Below, one piece after another: positions 61,808 through 64,000 of a DNA stretch of 64,000 nucleotides (its first letter is position 1; every line of letters begins with the position of its first letter). Location: positions 1,798,001-1,862,000 of the forward strand of contig NZ_FSRC01000001.1 in the NCBI RefSeq assembly GCF_900129785.1. The letters are read 5' to 3'. The translations under genes and the position numbers were made by a program. The notes below the pieces were generated by a model. It did no database searches, had not been told where the DNA came from, and saw nothing but the letters and a program-made list of their open reading frames with translations. The DNA comes from Algoriphagus halophilus. Lineage in GTDB: Bacteria > Bacteroidota > Bacteroidia > Cytophagales > Cyclobacteriaceae.

Positions 61808-64000
61808 TCATCTTTTTTTATAGCGACGAAGGTCCATTGTATACGGAAATTCGGGGTTTACGATTTCCGATGTATTCTCATAGACAGGAGGTCCATCCAA
61901 CTTGGTGATGTATCTTCCGGTGTTATGATCGTCTTTCGCCGTGAAATTAATAGGATTCTCCTTGGTAATTGTATGTCCAAAGTCGAAAAACCTAGAAATT
62001 CTTCGAGCCTCTGCTTCGTTGCTGTTAATCGGGAAGTTATCATAGCTTCTACCACCCGGATGTACTACATGGTATTGGCAGGCAGCCACAGATTTTTTGG
62101 TCCAGGTATCATATAGATCAATAACCAAAGGGGTATCAATTCCTATCGTAGGATGCAATGCCGAATAAGGTTGCCATGCACGATATCGGATCCCCGCCAC
62201 ATATTCTCCATGTACTCCAGTGTTTTTCAAAGGGATCTTAAACCCATTGCAAAGCAATTCATATCTAGAATCTGTCAATCCAGTAATTTTCACCTGTAAC
62301 CGTTCCAAGGAAGAATCCACATATCTGGCTGTACCAGAACTTGAAATCTCCTCACCCAATACATGCCAAGGTTCGATTGCCATTTTCAAATCAATATGGA
62401 TTTCATCTGCCTGCAGCTCCCCTATAAACGGAAATCTAAAACTGAAGAAAGGATCAAACCAAGAGATATCAAAATCGTATCCCGCTCTTTTTAGATCATT
62501 CACTACTTCCAACATATCTTTTTGGCAGTAATGCGGAAGTAAAAATTTATCGTGGAGAGAAGTCCCCCATCTCACTAGTTTATGCTTGTAAGGTTCTTTC
62601 CAAAACCAACTCATCAAGGCTCTGATCAATAACAATTGAACCATGCTCATCCTGTAATGAGGAGGCATATCAAAGCCTCTAAATTCAAGGATTCCCAATC
62701 GACCGCTACTCGAATCAGGCGAATACAGCTTATCAATGCAGAACTCAGCCCGGTGGGTATTTCCTGTTATATCAACCAATAAGTTTCTGAAAATCCGATC
62801 TACCATCCAGAATGGGATTTCATTTTCTTTACCGTCTGGTACTTGCTGAAATGCCAACTCCAGCTCATACAGCATATCATCTCTTCCTTCATCCACTCTT
62901 GGAGCCTGACTAGTCGGACCAATAAATTGAGTAGAAAACAAATAGGATAATGCAGGATGGTGTTGCCAATAGGTGATAAAACTTCTCAATACATCAGGCC
63001 TTCTAAGCAGGGGACTATTTTCCGGGGAAGTCCCTCCAAGAGTAATATGGTTTCCTCCTCCTGTCCCAGTATGCTTTCCATCCACATTAAATTTCTCGCT
63101 GATCAACCTCGACTCCCGTGCTTTTTCATACAGGATCCGGTAATTATGCAGCACCTCTTTCCAGGATTTGGCAGGCTGAATATTTACTTCAATTACTCCC
63201 GGATCAGGAGTGATCATCATTTTTTCTATCCTCTTGTCCGAAGGAGGGTCATATCCCTCTATCAACACAGGCAATTTCATTTTTTTGGCTGTCCGTTCCA
63301 CCGCACTGACAAGGTCCAAGTAATGCTCTATATGGGTGGTTGGAGGGAAAAACACAAAAAGCTTCCCTTCCCTGACTTCCACCACCAAAGTGGTTTTAAA
63401 AATCCTTTTAGAATTAATGGGAGGGAGTTTTGGGCTTGATTTCTTGGAAGACTTGGGGAGCTTTTTTACCGGGGCAAACAAGTCCTGAACAGGTGCAATG
63501 GGTTCATCCTTTTCAGCAGTATGCTCTATGGAATCCAATGGAAGCCTTAAACCCGCTGGAGAATTTCCAGGCACTAAATACAAATCATCCCTCCTAAATC
63601 TCCATTTACAACTCTGCCACCTTTGTTCATGTAGCTCCCATTCCAATGGAACAGCAAAACCAACTGGTTTACCCAAGCCTTTATTTAATAACTCAGCAAG
63701 TTTTTGTCTTTCTAGAGATGACTTTAAGTTGAATTTTTTGGGGTCAATATTCACAGGAACTCTCCCCTCCTGCCAAATAAAATAAAAGGGGTCCTCGTAT
63801 AATGGAGAAATGTTGTTTTTATCCACATGTAGCTGCTTCACCAAATGATTCATGAAGCTTTTGGCATGACGGCTATGAAGTTTATAATCCTTGGAAATAT
63901 CTGCCATTAAAGAATCATCATGCCAGATTGGATAACCATCTTTTCTCCAAAAACAAGCCAATTTCCACCTAGGAAGCGGTTCTCCAGGATACCATTTCCC
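61808..64000 (-). CDS. DUF2126 protein, N-terminus cut by window edge
   Basis: An open frame covers the whole stretch to the window edge; upstream codons continue GKWYPGEPLPRWK, so the start lies outside. What is visible (about 730 residues) is DUF2126, usually the C-terminal part of an approximately 1100-residue protein with an N-terminal transglutaminase domain. Conserved blocks include FWRKDGYPIWHDDSL, HTGTGGGNHITLGG (His/Gly-rich, glutamine-synthetase-like fold) and HRAEFCIDKLYSPD. With the ATP-grasp/alpha-E and transglutaminase genes it forms the known three-gene set. First gene of the visible unit. Confidence 0.9.
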   Translation of the reverse strand, partial: GKWYPGEPLPRWKLACFWRKDGYPIWHDDSLMADISKDYKLHSRHAKSFMNHLVKQLHVDKNNISPLYEDPFYFIWQEGRVPVNIDPKKFNLKSSLERQKLAELLNKGLGKPVGFAVPLEWELHEQRWQSCKWRFRRDDLYLVPGNSPAGLRLPLDSIEHTAEKDEPIAPVQDLFAPVKKLPKSSKKSSPKLPPINSKRIFKTTLVVEVREGKLFVFFPPTTHIEHYLDLVSAVERTAKKMKLPVLIEGYDPPSDKRIEKMMITPDPGVIEVNIQPAKSWKEVLHNYRILYEKARESRLISEKFNVDGKHTGTGGGNHITLGGTSPENSPLLRRPDVLRSFITYWQHHPALSYLFSTQFIGPTSQAPRVDEGRDDMLYELELAFQQVPDGKENEIPFWMVDRIFRNLLVDITGNTHRAEFCIDKLYSPDSSSGRLGILEFRGFDMPPHYRMSMVQLLLIRALMSWFWKEPYKHKLVRWGTSLHDKFLLPHYCQKDMLEVVNDLKRAGYDFDISWFDPFFSFRFPFIGELQADEIHIDLKMAIEPWHVLGEEISSSGTARYVDSSLERLQVKITGLTDSRYELLCNGFKIPLKNTGVHGEYVAGIRYRAWQPYSALHPTIGIDTPLVIDLYDTWTKKSVAACQYHVVHPGGRSYDNFPINSNEAEARRISRFFDFGHTITKENPINFTAKDDHNTGRYITKLDGPPVYENTSEIVNPEFPYTMDLRRYKKR

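Overview
The window reads as chromosomal DNA of a Bacteroidota bacterium, most likely order Cytophagales near Cyclobacteriaceae/Algoriphagus. This is inferred from moderately low GC, near-absence of Shine-Dalgarno sites, many lipoproteins and secreted enzymes, small Cytophagales-type hypothetical proteins, and the protein families present. I found no rRNA, tRNA, phage, insertion sequence or CRISPR array. It is a mosaic of housekeeping genes and envelope, catabolic and stress operons.

Layout. 1-1988 (minus): response regulator, membrane HEAT-repeat protein and the first codons of a further membrane protein, as an overlapping operon. 2218-9973 (plus): three secreted amidohydrolase-family proteins, only the middle one with intact metal ligands, then an SH3-NlpC/P60 lipoprotein overlapping an M28 PSMA-type peptidase; probably a periplasmic peptide or amide breakdown set. 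10181-15755: subtilisin-like lipoprotein, WYL regulator, GT-C glycosyltransferase, Rieske protein and an SMC-linked small protein. 16042-19581: smc. 19734-27902: NmrA-like reductase, a sparse 2 kb stretch with a decayed gene, a fasciclin lipoprotein, a redox cluster (AhpD-like, OsmC-like, DUF1348, AraC) and a secreted endonuclease/phosphatase-fold enzyme. 28057-31103: small unknown proteins and a TPR-membrane adenylate cyclase translationally close to an all-beta partner. 31104-31552: heptad-repeat clusters. 31553-41285: scattered single genes including an unrecognised 732-residue protein.

41641-45446 (minus) is the most interesting block. An AraC regulator with a degenerate heavy-metal-associated-like N-terminus lies upstream of a compact run: a 38-residue basic peptide, a cupin, a 57-residue protein, a GT14 glycosyltransferase, a CsbD-like 61-residue protein and a fatty acid desaturase. 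Two near-identical 12-bp direct repeats exactly 21 bp apart sit in front of the run, as expected for an AraC operator. I read it as an envelope-remodelling stress module.

45653-58292: aldo/keto reductase, a SorAB-like sulfite dehydrogenase pair, a collagen-like lipoprotein, a GMC dehydrogenase with its small subunit, and a minus-strand amidase/methyltransferase/DUF922 run. 58343-64000 (minus): a three-gene operon (DUF2126 protein, circularly permuted ATP-grasp fused to alpha-E, transglutaminase), a conserved, poorly characterised predicted peptide-synthesis or peptide-modification system whose first gene runs off the right edge.
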